From Triglochin maritima (taxonomy: Eukaryota > Streptophyta > Magnoliopsida > Alismatales > Juncaginaceae): DNA of 64,000 nucleotides. This document shows positions 53,209-64,000 of the stretch, one piece after another. The position numbers and the translations under genes are program-made. Location of the stretch: positions 25,380,501-25,444,500 of the forward strand of contig OY821786.1 in NCBI GenBank assembly GCA_963682175.1. Direction: 5' to 3'. Within the stretch, counting starts at the first letter, position 1. Every line of letters starts with the position of its first letter. The notes beneath the pieces are model-generated. The model saw nothing but the letters and a program-made list of their open reading frames with translations. It did not search any database and was not told the origin of the DNA.

Positions 53209-54266
53209 ACAAAAAAAAACTTTTTTTTTTTTTTAACAAAGAATGTGCGTAGAGGAGAAGACGGGGGAACACAGGAGAGAAAGAATGACTCAGGAGAGAA
53301 GGGAAGAAGTCCTTATGCTACGGCGGATGGGTACAGGTAGAAGCACACAAGCAAACAAGGCTCAAGCAATCCTAAGGTCGCTATAGGTCCTTACAGCTAG
53401 ACGACGCCTAACTGCGAGGTCACACGGCCTCAACACGCCTCACCTCCCTACAACGAGGACCACAAAGCCCAGCAAGTGAGCCAAGATCCGGGGATCTCGT
53501 CTCTCCTACTATCGACAAAGTGGGCAACGCCGATCAGGTCATGACGGTCGGGACCGGATCACTCTCCTAATGCGTCCGAATTCCTTAAGGCCAATGTCTA
53601 CTTGATTTTAAAATTAGGCTCTTGATTAGTGTGGTTTTTGGGGCGAAGGAAAGGGTGATGAAATCCCCCACCTTATCTTTTATGGGACAGCCCCTCCTTA
53701 GTAGCGTTTTGGAGTCCTAATCTAGCAATCAACTCTCCAAACAAAACGCTCAACTCACACTTGTTTCAATGCACTTCCTACTAACTAATGCATGTTCATA
53801 CGAAATGCATGAATGAGAGTAGAAGGTGCGTACCTCACGCCAGCTCTCAGCAACAGAAAATAAAGCTAAGATAAAAGACAATCTAAATGCCTAAGTCACA
53901 TACATGATGCATGACTTAAACAAGAATAATGCCTAATCTTTTGCTTTGAGTTTTAGGGTCCAAGTTGCTTAAAGGAGGTTTGATTCTTGATCTGGGAACA
54001 AACTATAGGTCAAGACATGCTAAATCGAGTCCCAGATCACTATAACAGATAAAGAAATACTCCACAAAAATTTAGAGGCGAAATGAAGCTACCAGACCGC
54101 CAGTTGGCGGTTGAAGACCGCTGATTGGCGGTCTTCTTCTCTCAGATAACCTCCAAACTTGACCAGATGCTTCCCCTTCTCAATGTGAGTCACCTGCGAC
54201 AAAGAAAACTACAAGACAAAAATTAAATCCACTCGAATCGTCCAAACAAGAGTCTGGACTAGCACC
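53209..54266 (-). other. Leader of element G
   Basis: About 1.06 kb untranslated. It contains the paired hairpins GACCGCTGATTGGCGGTC (54116-54133) and GACCGCCAGTTGGCGGTT (54095-54112), with one wobble pair on the plus-strand reading, a donor-like GAGGTACGC (complement about 53827-53836), and the GATAAGGTGGGGGATTTC and GGCGTCGTCTAGC blocks (complements near 53660 and 53398). A T/A homopolymer at 53210-53235 lies just upstream of the start codon. Confidence 0.65.
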
Positions 54267-54284
54267 TCCCCGGCAACGGCGCCA
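54267..54284 (-). other. Primer binding site, tRNA-Asp (element G)
   Basis: The plus strand reads TCCCCGGCAACGGCGCCA, identical to the plant tRNA-Asp 3' end including CCA, six bases from the LTR edge. Confidence 0.95.
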
Positions 54285-54290
54285 AAAACT

Positions 54291-55704
54291 TGTTGAACGT
54301 TTTAATTAAACCGCAAGTGCACGGCCGCGATGAAGCGGTGGCAAGTACGGGTCGTCCTCAGGGAGGTGAGTAGCCTCTTGCTTGTACGAAATCAAGTGGC
54401 AAAAAATAGGGGGAGAAAGATGTTTATGCTACTCTACTCTATACTACGCTAAGAAGTACGAAATGTGAAAGAAGCAAACAAACGATGAAATAAGAACTAG
54501 GCTAAGAACAAAGGAAGAATGCTGGAATACAGAAATGGGAAAACCCCTAAGGGGTGGAGTGAGTGCACACATGCAAAGAGGTGGGTGTAGAATACATTCT
54601 TTAAGCACATGAAGGTGGTGTTTATCAAGCATAGGAAGTGTCTAAATGTTATGGCAAAACCTATCAATCTATTCACCAACTTAGTTGATTAACATTTACA
54701 TATGCAAGTTGTTTATTTCAGAACCTAAACAAGCATGAGAGGTGTCTAATCATTTTGGCAAAAACTCATCAAGTGATAAATTCTATCCTAAACAAGCAAG
54801 CATACATTCATGTTTAATCAACACATTGAAATTAAAGCATTCATCCCATTCTCTAATGCATGTATGTACATCTACTCCACCCCCCAAAGGGGATGGAACT
54901 ACTCACTAAACATTACACTAATTATTAAACTATGGAAAGAAAGCATATTAAAACTAAGCTAGAATTAAAAGACGATTAAACTAAAACATGCACAAACAAT
55001 AAAAGAAGCATAAAATAAACAATGAAAGAAACACAAAACTTTATTGATAAAATGACTCACATTAAAAGTAGCATCCTCCTACTTTAGTGTGTGCTTCAAG
55101 GCCTCACTTCTAGTAGGAAGAATAGCCACTTAAAATATGGAGTGATTACAATGGAAGGTGAAGAGTTCTATTTATAGCCATGGAAAAAGGCAAACCGGGA
55201 CAATCCCCCGATGTGGGACTAAACAGATACCACAAATAGCCTAAACATCCTCTAATACATGTGCCGGAGAAATTTGAGCGCATTTGGGCCAAAAGTGACC
55301 GCCAATTAGCGGTCTTGGACCGCTAATTAGCGGTCTATAGTGTCCGGATCGCTCTGGAATTTCTTGTGGGCTTTTCTAGAAGGCTTTGTTGGTATTTGAT
55401 GCATCTATTTCGCATGTTGGAGCTCCGACCCGAATAGAATTGTCAAAATACTCCCCATAATGGTGTGAAGTATTCAGTTTTACTCTTAGGTCCCTCTGTC
55501 TTACGATCAGGTCCTTCTCCTTTGCATCTTGGTCCCCAGATCTCACAATCCAGTCCTTTTTCCCAGCTTTTGGGTCCTTTTATGCTTCATCTCTTCAAAC
55601 CTAATTATTCCTGAAAACTAAACATAAAACTCGTAACATAGCATTATTTAGATGAAAGATAATGGATATAAGATACAAATATGAGCATGAAATGATGTCA
55701 ATCA
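54291..55704 (-). repeat. 5' LTR of element G
   Basis: 1.41 kb, nearly identical to 47028-48440, with the same promoter (TATA complement about 55166-55176) and palindromes (55297-55314 and 55318-55335). Confidence 0.96.
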
Positions 55705-56172
55705 GTCAAAATACATGATTACATCAAAACAACAAAAGATAAATGCTGGTATTCATGACGAGCTTGAATAGTCCAAAGAGGATCCTAGCCCCAAAATGTG
55801 TGTGCATACTGTCACCACCCAACATAAACTACTACAGTCCTGAAACATAAATGTAACAATAATGCTTGAGTTTCCAAAAGGAAACCCCGTATGCCAAGCT
55901 CATCTTTACGAATGCAATAGTACAAAAAAATGAACATATCATACTAGTAGCATGTCATGTCATCAGCAGCAAGGAAATTAGTTCCCCTCCAAGCGTAAAG
56001 CCGGACATCAGTACTACAATCATCATCGAGTCTCCCTCCGAGACCTACCGAAATCACATACGGTCTAATGAACAGTACGGAACGCACCCCACAGGCAGCT
56101 ACAGAAATCACTGGGTTCGGTTAGGGGCATCTACACTTCCACGTCATAAGAATCAAATCTGTCATTGATTGA
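55705..56172. mobile_element. LTR-like sequence J, right part
   Basis: Resumes J after the GTCAA duplication of element G. Weak collinear similarity to I is visible, for example AACAATAATGCTTGAGTTT here and AACAATGCGTGAGTTTT near 62910, then CCCCGTATGCC against CCCAGTATGCC. This suggests a diverged LTR of the same gypsy lineage. A 100-codon frame at 55866-56168 has no recognisable motif and is probably fortuitous. It is cut at 56173 by element H, with ATTGA (56168-56172) as the expected target duplication. Confidence 0.5.
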
Positions 56173-57736
56173 TGATTGATCTCGTTTTATATTAACCGCA
56201 AGTGCACGGCCGCGTTGAAGCGGTGGCAAATACGGGTCGTCCACTGGGAGGTGTGTCGACAATTGGTTTGTTCGAAGGCGAGAGGTAAAAAGAAGGAGAG
56301 AAGGGTTGGTTACACTACACTACACTAAGGTGCAAATGGAAATGGAAGAAAAGCAATAAAACTAAACCCCAAAGGGGGTAGAGAAACAATGTGAATATAA
56401 AGATGTGTGTGTGTGTGTGTCCATTAAGCTCCTCACAACATGTAGTGCATGAAATCATAAAACTACATCCAACTTTGCCTCCACATGAATTAAGATAGAC
56501 TACATCATTAAAACATACAAGACAATAATTGGAATGAAGCTACATGAACTCAAGTATAAAGACTAGACCCTACTATGCCTCCACATGAATTAAGATAAGA
56601 CTACATCATTAAAACATACAAGACATTAGCTAAGGTAAAGACAACAAGAGCACATACACTACAATTTGTGTTTCCAATATTAACTTCATCCATATCCTAA
56701 CCTTATCATTCCCCATAAAATAGGTCCACTAATCAAAGCATAAGCTAAGCTTCATTTAAGAGCATTAGCATATCAAAGATAAGAGTGAAAACCCATTAGA
56801 TGGTTATGGAAATCATATAAAGCTCAAGGGATAAAAATAACAAACACTTAATACACTACATGATTATATCACATATTTCTCCACCCCCCAAATGGGGATG
56901 GAACTACTCACTACTCATTACACTAACTATATTAGCAAAAGAAAGCATAATACTGAAATGAAACTATACTAATCAAGCAAGAAATATTAAAGAAGCATAA
57001 AACAAAACAAACAAGCAAGCATGCATATGAAAGGAAATTAAACTAAGAGAGGAACAACACAATTAAAGGAAAACTTCTATTATTAACTCACTCAATTTCA
57101 AGTAGCTCTTCCTCCACTAGAGTTTTGCTTCAAGGTTTCACTCTTAGTAGGGAAGATGGCCACCAAAGAGAGAGATGGATACAATGGGAGGTGAAGAGTT
57201 CTATTTATAAGCATGGAAAAAGCTAAACCGGGACAATCCCCCGATGTGGGACTAAACCAATACCAAAAATAGCCTAAACACATGATAATACAAGTCCAGG
57301 AGAAAGCTTGGCGGATCTGGGGCCATATGGACCGCCAATTAGCGGTCCAAGACCGCCAATTGGCGGTCTATAAACTTCAGATCTGCTTGGTTTTTGTTGT
57401 GGGCTTTTCTTGGAGTGTTTCGTGGTCTTGGATGCATCTAACTTGTTTAGTGGAGCTCCGACCCGAATCGAATTGACAAAATACTCCCCATGATGGTGTG
57501 GAGTTTCCTGTTTTGCTCTTAGGTCCTTCTGTCTTACGATCAGGTCCTTCTGTCTTGCATCTTGGTCCCCAGGCCTCACAATTAAGTCTTTTTTCCTACT
57601 TTTGGGTCCTTTCATGGCTCTTCTCTTCAAACCTCTTTATTTCTGAAAACTAAACATAAAACCCGTCACGTAGCATTGCTTAGGTGTAAGATAATGGATA
57701 TAAGATACAAATATAAGCATGAAATGATGTCAATCA
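56173..57736 (-). repeat. 3' LTR of element H
   Basis: 1.56 kb, close to the LTRs of element A. The TATA complement is near 57200-57210. Palindromes GACCGCCAATTAGCGGTC (57330-57347) and GACCGCCAATTGGCGGTC (57351-57368). A short (GT)n run lies near 56404-56422. Confidence 0.92.
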
Positions 57737-59291
57737 AATACCCCCACACCTAAGTTTTTGCTAGTCCCGAGCAAAACAAAGAAAGAGAAAAGCAAACGAA
57801 AAACAAGAAATCCTAACTCACTTTCGTAGGAATCACGGTTGCACTTAGCACGTGCAACAAGCCATTAAACCTCCTTGTTGCCAAGGAGGAGGAGTGTTGT
57901 CTCCTGAGGGTTTTCAGCGGATATACCCACAAAATCCGAACAATATGCATTATTCAATCTAGACCTCGACTCGTTGGAAATATTTTGTCGATCAATGGAC
58001 GCGGTAATCCTACGGGCCGACTCTATATAGATAATCAGTCCACACCTAGCCTAATAAACCATTCGTGTAAGTTAAATAAGGAATTAAGTGAAAGACATGG
58101 ACAACCTCAAGATCCTCAAGTGATACAAAGTGTAAGGTCCATTAAGGTTCTTATTTGCATTTTTTTTCTTTTTGATTCTTTTCTCATATTTTTTTCATTT
58201 TCAATTTTTTTTCTTTTTATTAGTTGGAGCTTCATTCTCCCAGGGTCAGGTTTCGTGCATCATTGCCCATGAGGACTTACACTATCACGTACACCTTTCC
58301 CCAAATCTCCACATAGGGCAATCCCTATCACCCGTGTAACGAGAGTTTGGTCGGCGCATCCCAAGTCGGATGACTCGAAAGCACCAGGCACAAAGTCCCT
58401 TCAGACCTACTTTCCCGAGTGATAGGAGCCGTGCGAGAAGAGAGAACACCTACTCACTTATTTCTTATCTACACATGAACCAAAACCCCTACACTTATGT
58501 CTCACAACAAGATTTAGAGGGTCCTTGACTACAACAAACTTCCTTAAGTTAACAGACACGAATTATTGAGTCACTAGGTTCGGGGTGGACTTCTTTAAAT
58601 GTTTGAGCACTGAAACCCTATGATTACTTACCCCCAAAGGAAAACTGGGGTGCATCCTAACGACTCGATAAATCCTAAAGCCACGTACTAGATATCCTAA
58701 TGCATCAAGTTCAAGACAATTTTGGGAGCTTTCTTTTTACTTTGCCTCTCAACGGTTTTGCACATGCTAAACACACGCAAAACCCACAAAACATTTTCTT
58801 TCGCAAACACATGAAGATTTTGAAAGAAATGTGAAAATTTTAAAGAACTAGGCAAGCAAAAGAAGACAAGTCACCCAAGGATCATGGCAAGCAGATATAT
58901 CGATATTAAATGCAGCACACTAACATGACCCTAAAAATGCAAACAAAAGAAAACAAAATCAAGAGAAAAGACTAGACTATGTACACACGTAAAACACCCC
59001 CCCCACACCTACTTCATGCATTGTCCTCAATGAATGCGAGCAAGATACTACATGGAGCTATGCATGAAAAAGAATAGATCTCACCAACGTGAAGTACAAA
59101 GGGAAGTGCAAGGTCATGTTGATGGACACAACCCGAATTCCCTCAAAAGCTGAGAGATGCTAAAGAAAGGTACAAATACGTGAAAGAATTGGGGCCCAAA
59201 TGCTCAAGGGTTGGGGCCCACAACAATCGATGCTCACTGAAGGAGTATATATATATTTTTTTTAACTATGTACAACAATAGGCTTCCATCT
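57737..59291 (-). other. 3' noncoding region of element H
   Basis: Non-coding. Polypurine tract complement 57737-57752, PPT-adjacent hairpin, 67-nt module (57839-57905), the conserved stretch around 58600-58900 and the second polypurine-like motif (complement 58990-59030). The order is the same as in A, D and G. Confidence 0.65.
57839..57905 (-). ncRNA. 67-nt three-hairpin RNA module (element H copy)
   Basis: Hairpin 1 AGGAG/CTCCT (complement 57890-57905). Hairpin 2 CCTCCTTG/CAAGGAGG, loop GCAA (complement 57870-57889). Hairpin 3 TTGCAC/GTGCAA around GTGCTAA (complement 57839-57857). All are perfectly paired. Confidence 0.65.
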
Positions 59292-62200
59292 TCATATGTC
59301 AAGGGACATCAAATGGGAACCCACCAACTCTCGAGCCAGAAATGGCATGCATGGACTCGCAACATACACAACAGAATTGCTCGACCACCTGACACCCTTA
59401 TAAGCATTGTGGTCGGTTGATGCCTCTTTAGAGTTAGCAAAAGAGGAGGCATGAACGAGAGGTGAACCTCTATCAGGTATAAGGGTATCAGGTGGTTGAA
59501 TCTTAACCCACATGGGGTCCTCAGCAGATACAGAATGAAAAGCATGTGGCCGAGAGGCCATAAAAATAGTATCTTGTGGCTCAAAAGCCACGTGCTCAAA
59601 AGGATGTGGTTCAAGGGCCACGTGATCAAAAAGAAGTGGCTCAAGGGCCACATGATCAGAAGAATGTGGCTCAAGGGCCACGTGATCAGAACATAAGGCA
59701 CCTTCTTGTGCCAGCCCAGGTGAAACATCTTCACCACCTTCAGGATCTTCATCGAACAATTCTCTGAAGTACTTGAAGGTGCCCTCGACTTCAATCTCAT
59801 CCAAGCCCTGGATAAGGTTGACCTCAACAGGGTCATTGAAGGCACCTGGCTTCTTGCCAATGGTGAAGATGTTGAAATCAGCGCATTGACTACCATAAGT
59901 CAAGCGCATCAGACCATTGCGACAATTGATCAAGGCATTGGAAGTCGCAAGAAATGGTCGCCCCAAAATGACAGGAATTTGTCCAAGTGGGTTTGGCACA
60001 AGTTCAGTATCCAGGACAAAGAAGTTGACTGGATAAATGAACTCTCCCACTTTGATCAGCACATCTTCCACCACACCCCTCGGTTTCTTGATGGACCTAT
60101 CAGCCAATTGAAGAGTGGTCTTTGTTTGTTTGAGGTCTCCAAGACCGAGGTGGATGTAGACAGAATATGGTAGAAGATTAACAGATGCACCAAGGTCCAA
60201 TAAGGCTCGATGTATGGACACATCCCCAATCACACAAGAGATAGTAGGACAACCAGGGTCCTTGTACTTGACTTGCATGGGTTGTGCCAAAAAAGAACTC
60301 ACGTTAGCCGCAAGAAAAGCTTTCTTTGGAACATGAGTTTTTCTCTTCTTGGTGCATAAGTCCTTGAGAACCTTGGCATAAGGTGGCATTTGCTGAATCA
60401 CCTCCAAAAGAGGGATATTCACCTTAACCTGCCGAAACATCTCAAGCATCTTGTCATGCTGATCAGAGGTTTTCTTTTTAAGGCGCTCAGGGAATGGCGC
60501 CTTCGGGGCATAATGGTGCGAAGGAACCTCAGAATTCTGGTCCAAAGAAACATGAGTGGGGATCTCAGAATCAGGTTCCTTCGACATAAGAGGAGACAAG
60601 GGGACCTCAGGGTTCGGCCCCTTTGTCGAAGGAAATGTGGAAAGAACCTCAGGATCTGGCTCCTTCCTGGAAGTATTTGTGGAGGGAGCCTCAGGATCCG
60701 GCTCCCTCAAAGATGGTGATGACAAGGAAGGCACCCCAATGTGGTTGTCCACCTCCTTACCAGACCTCAAAGTATGAATCACATTAATATGATGGGTCAG
60801 TTCAGAGGTAGCATGAGGTAAAGGTGTCCTTCCTTGCGAATGGGTACCCTGAGGATTCACCTCGGGTTGACTCGGTAATTGGCACTTCTCGTGTTCATGG
60901 AGCTGATTAGCCAACTGGCTAACTTGCATTTCCAATGCTTTGACCGAATTGTTGTTGGCCGAAAGCATGGATTGTGTACTCTGAATGAACGCGTGAAGGG
61001 TTTGTTCAAGAGTGGCGTCCTTAGGGTCAACCCGTTGGAGTTGTGGAGTTTGGTTAGAATAACCCGACGAAGAGGTCTGAGGAGGTTGGTAATTGTGGTT
61101 CTGAGACCTTTGATGTGGAGGTTGGTAGGTCGCCGATGGGCGTGGAGGTTGATAAGGCGGAGGTTGAGGTTGAGCGTGCGAGCTCTGACCGTTACCCCCA
61201 CTAGGCCCCCAAGAGAAGTTAGGATGGTTACGTCATCCCGGGTTGTAGGAGTGACTGTACGGGTCGTTTCGGGGCCTTTGTTGATACATCGCATTTGCAT
61301 GCTCAGTATCCCTTGGAGCGTAAGCGCATTCCAAGTCATCATGTCCCGACAATCCACACCTACTACACTCGGGAGTAGCGACCTGAGCTACAGGAGCTCG
61401 GTCCATCTCCAAACTCTCAATCCTACGCATGAGAGCAGCCATTTTCGCCTCAGACGCGATCGATGACTCAACTTGATAAGATCCAGCTCGACCAGAAGAC
61501 CTGGCGGCTGGTGGCTCTCTCATGGTATACCACTCGAAGGTACGTTCAGCCATGGACTCGAAAGTATCCCATGCCTCCTCGATGAGTTTCATTTGGAAGT
61601 CACCGTGACACATTGACTCCAACAATGTGCGGGTGTTGTAGTTGATGCCCTCATAAACAATTTGGCACAACTGCCAAAGCTCAATCCCATGATGAGGGCA
61701 TTGTTGGAGAAGGTCCTTGAACCTCTCAAAGAAACCATGAAACGATTCGGTCTCGGTCTGATACATTTGATGTATCTGGTGCCGTATCTGTTGAGTTTTC
61801 CTTTGACGGAAAAATCTCTTCAGAAAGATGGTCACAAAGTCATCCCATGACCGAATCGAGCTCGCCGGGAGGCTATACATCCATTTCTTCGCATTATCCT
61901 TCAATGCGAACGAAATCATCCTTAACCGGACTGAATCCTCGTCAAGCTGTTGAAGCTTGAACATGGAGCATACTTCCTCGAATTCGCGTATAAAGATATA
62001 CAGATCCTCCTTATTGGCAGTAAAGGTTGGAAGCATGCTCACATATTGAGGTTTCAGTTCATAGTTGTTCCCGCGAGCAGGGGGAACAACTATGCAAGAA
62101 GGCTGCGCGGCCCGAACAGGATGGGTCCGCTCCCACAAAGTCATCGGTCTATCATGTCGAGCTAAAGGTGGTGGTGCACCAAGAACTCGATCCTGAGCGA

Positions 62201-62372
62201 ATCTCCCTTCCTCTCGAGTCAGAGGAGGGGGAGAAGGAGGTCTACGTGGTGGCGGAAGTGGACCGAGGTATTCAATGTATGGAACCCGGTCTCCTTCGCC
62301 ACCACGAGACGACTCGGCCTCTTGCTCCAAAGGAGCACGAGGCGGAGATGGTCGATCACTAAGACCGTCCAT
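59292..62372 (-). pseudogene. Gag-protease gene of element H, one in-frame TGA
   Basis: One frame of about 1026 codons from the MDG start at 62372 (aligned with the element A start). The only break is a TGA near 61232 in NPG-stop-RNHP, where relatives have Trp. Retrotrans_gag: YELKPQYVSMLPTF, FIREFEEVCSMFKLQQL, FHGFFERFKDLLQQCPHHG (about residues 100-270). The zinc knuckle CSRCGLSGHDDLEC is near residue 335. The protease has DLGASVNLLPYSVY near 726, with ILGRPFLATSNAL downstream. The extension carries four tandem VALEP-type repeats and ends MSLDI. A longer frame reaches 62462, but the aligned start argues for 62372. No polymerase follows. Confidence 0.9.
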
Positions 62373-62560
62373 CTCAGCAGAATGCACTCTCTCGAGTCGA
62401 GCGCTCTCACCAGAACGAGCCCAACCTCGCATAAAAATGCTCGACTCGACTCTAAACGACACACAACAGAAGGTGTACTCAGAGGAGGAGACTATACGTA
62501 GAGAATAGATGAGGAGAGGACTCAGATGAGGAGGGAAGAATCCCTAGAGCTAGCGAGGGT
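62373..62560 (-). other. Leader remnant of element H
   Basis: The end of the leader: CGCTAGCTCTAGGGATTC and GTCGAGTCGAGCA words match element A at 30229-30345. The rest is displaced by I. AGGGT (62556-62560) is the expected target duplication of I. Confidence 0.7.
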
Positions 62561-64000
62561 TGTAACGCCCCTGATCTCGGGGTATGCACACTGGGAACGG
62601 AAACTAGTGTCGCGATCAGAGACCTCCGCGACGACCGAAGGGGTTACAAAAGACAGACCGAATCGACTCGACTAAGTGAAAGAAATCATACACAAATGGA
62701 CTGACATAAAACATAATAGGAATAATAGAATAATCATAACAATAAAAGTCTTATTACAACACATCGAGTATCAAAAAGGAAATACATAGGGAAATATGCG
62801 GAAGCAAAGATAACTGGGAATCTGGTCGACGCGTCCCTCATGTACAGAATCTTCGGAACTCGTCCAGTCTGCCCTGTGGAACCTAAGTACCTGCAAGCAC
62901 CGCATTTAACAATGCGTGAGTTTTCAATTAAGAAAACCCAGTATGCCCCCGCCAATGCAATAAATGAAAGGTAGCATGAAATTAAATAAGGCAGGCATCA
63001 GAAACAGAACAGAACAGAAAGCATCAAATGCAACAGAAGGCTACGACTACACAAGCCGTGCGGGTCGGGCGCACCCGAATCGTTCCCCCATAGGAACCAG
63101 AACACCAGCCTCGCTGGTCAGAGGCGGTCACTCGTCAGTGACCCACCGCTCGGCACAAAGCGGTGCGCCGGATAAGCGTCCCAATCCACGGAAATAAACC
63201 TACATGGTGTCATCGCGAACTTGGGAACACCTACCCTGAGACAGAATGGCAGTGCACATGCCCAGGAGTTATCTTAGGCCTGGCCCCCTACAGGGGTCTT
63301 AACCCGTGGCCCGTCGGCCCAGAAAACAGAACGTGCCCAGAATTACTCCATCAGATTAGATGCAATGCAACTACTCTATAGTCTAGTGCAACTAAATTAT
63401 TCAGAAATGAGTCCAAAGGAGAACATGCAATATCTCCCTCAAGCTCTAAGCAAAACAGAATATTAATTCAGCAAAATCACACCAAGATCAACAACAAGAC
63501 TCATGGTTGTTTCCTAAATTCAACCAGCACACAAATCCGGAAATAAAGGCATGTCATAAGCATCCATAATATATACAGCCAACAAAATAAAGCATACAAG
63601 TTTGAATCCAGCAATTATTTAACATGACATCATGATACATCCTTGAAGTAGACAAATCAGGAAAATAGGCCATGTAACCAGCCACAAGGTAAGCAATATT
63701 ATTCGTCAACCTTATAGTACATGATTTAGGAAATAATTATGTAACCAGTAGTTAACTAATATATGGTTAAACGTCAACTTATTAGCATAAGATTTAGGAA
63801 ACACAAATGCCTAATACACGGGCATGTAAGATCTAGCAACAAGTCCGGTCATGGAAGTTTCCTATTTCCAACAATGACATGGTGAATGAATATGCAATGA
63901 CTTGTATCAACCAGCCATGAAACTTTCCTATATTCAACAACCTATTAGTGCATGAAATATGGGGCTTAAAATCAGAAACAAATCCGGAAGTAAACCTTGT
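62561..64000. mobile_element. Sequence I: LTR-like DNA of a gypsy element (partial, right end outside window)
   Basis: Begins TGTAACGCCCC directly inside the leader of element H, a common LTR terminus of Tekay/Del-type gypsy elements. It continues 1.4 kb without coding potential, with weak similarity to J. No primer binding site or polypurine tract is visible before the window ends, so orientation and family are open. Frames such as 62964-63197 and 63163-63381 have no recognisable motif. Confidence 0.5.

Larger units (their letters stand above)
47028..55704 (-). mobile_element. Element G: intact gag-protease Athila-like retrotransposon, recent insertion
   Basis: 8.68 kb. 3' LTR 47028-48440 and 5' LTR 54291-55704, both TGTTGAACG...TGTCAATCA. 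Perfect target duplication GTCAA (47023-47027 and 55705-55709). The primer binding site is perfect, and the 1040-codon gag-protease ORF has no interruption. I counted about nine differences between the 1.41-kb LTRs by eye. It lacks all polymerase functions. It is the best candidate in the window for a still-mobilisable element. Confidence 0.96.
56173..62560 (-). mobile_element. Element H: gag-protease Athila-like retrotransposon, 5' side cut by I
   Basis: 3' LTR 56173-57736 (TGATTGATCTCG...TGTCAATCA), 3' noncoding region, gag-protease gene and the beginning of the leader. At 62561 sequence I interrupts it, so the primer binding site and 5' LTR lie beyond the window or are lost. LTR and gag are of the A type. 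No polymerase. Only one nonsense codon was found in the coding region. Confidence 0.9.

Noticed and set aside
55866..56168. 100-codon ORF as a host gene
   Set aside because: Lies within LTR-like sequence J, no recognisable motif, and no similar frame is visible in the related sequence I.

Overview
This window looks like repeat-dense nuclear DNA of a flowering plant, probably heterochromatic. I found no host gene, tRNA, rRNA or CRISPR array. The evidence for a plant is the content itself: Athila-like Ty3/gypsy gag and protease, primer binding sites matching the 3' end of plant tRNA-Asp, and plant L1-type LINE proteins (DUF4283-like ORF1, zf-RVT ORF2 tail). The species cannot be read from the sequence.

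Layout. 1-4412: element D (minus), an internally deleted LTR element. 4413-5326 and 12668-12760: pieces of an older gypsy element F (reverse transcriptase/RNase H), split by element E (5327-12667, minus, gag-protease only). About 12840-13131: an LTR-like remnant, possibly F's 5' LTR. 13230-15502 and 16402-18203: long polypyrimidine arrays, separated by a 5'-truncated LINE (LINE-2, 15503-16401, minus, 19-bp target duplication). 18204-23490 plus 39054-39545: LINE-1 (minus), nearly full length, split by element B (23491-39053, plus, target duplication AGGAC). B is itself split by element A (27728-35160, plus, duplication AAGGT). 39590-46197: element C (plus, duplication CCCTC), inserted in polypyrimidine DNA that resumes at 46198-46897. 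46898-47027 plus 55705-56172: LTR-like sequence J, split by element G (47028-55704, minus, duplication GTCAA). 56173-62560: element H (minus), cut at its 5' side by I (62561 to window end), another LTR-like sequence starting TGTAACGCCCC.

How the parts work together. A, B, C, D, E, G and H are one non-autonomous group. Those with readable coding capacity encode gag, usually with an aspartic protease and a C-terminal extension, and none encodes reverse transcriptase, RNase H or integrase. They would depend on an autonomous Athila-type partner elsewhere. G has an intact 1040-codon gag-protease ORF and nearly identical LTRs, so it inserted recently. A has an intact 503-codon ORF that keeps the zinc knuckle and C-terminal extension but has lost both the capsid-type domain and the protease.

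The most interesting signal is RNA-level. Six of the seven elements carry a 67-nt three-hairpin module of exactly fixed geometry, 88-102 nt upstream of the 3' LTR (C has lost this region). Element E differs in stem sequence, yet the differences are compensated and the second loop stays a GNRA tetraloop (GCAA, GCGA or GAAA). A second shared architecture is one or two palindromes about 100-130 bp upstream of the LTR TATA box, with matching palindromes in the leader after the primer binding site. These are candidate packaging, dimerisation or 5'-3' interaction signals by which gag-only elements could recruit replication machinery in trans. That function is inference. The geometry and base pairing were read directly from the sequence by eye.
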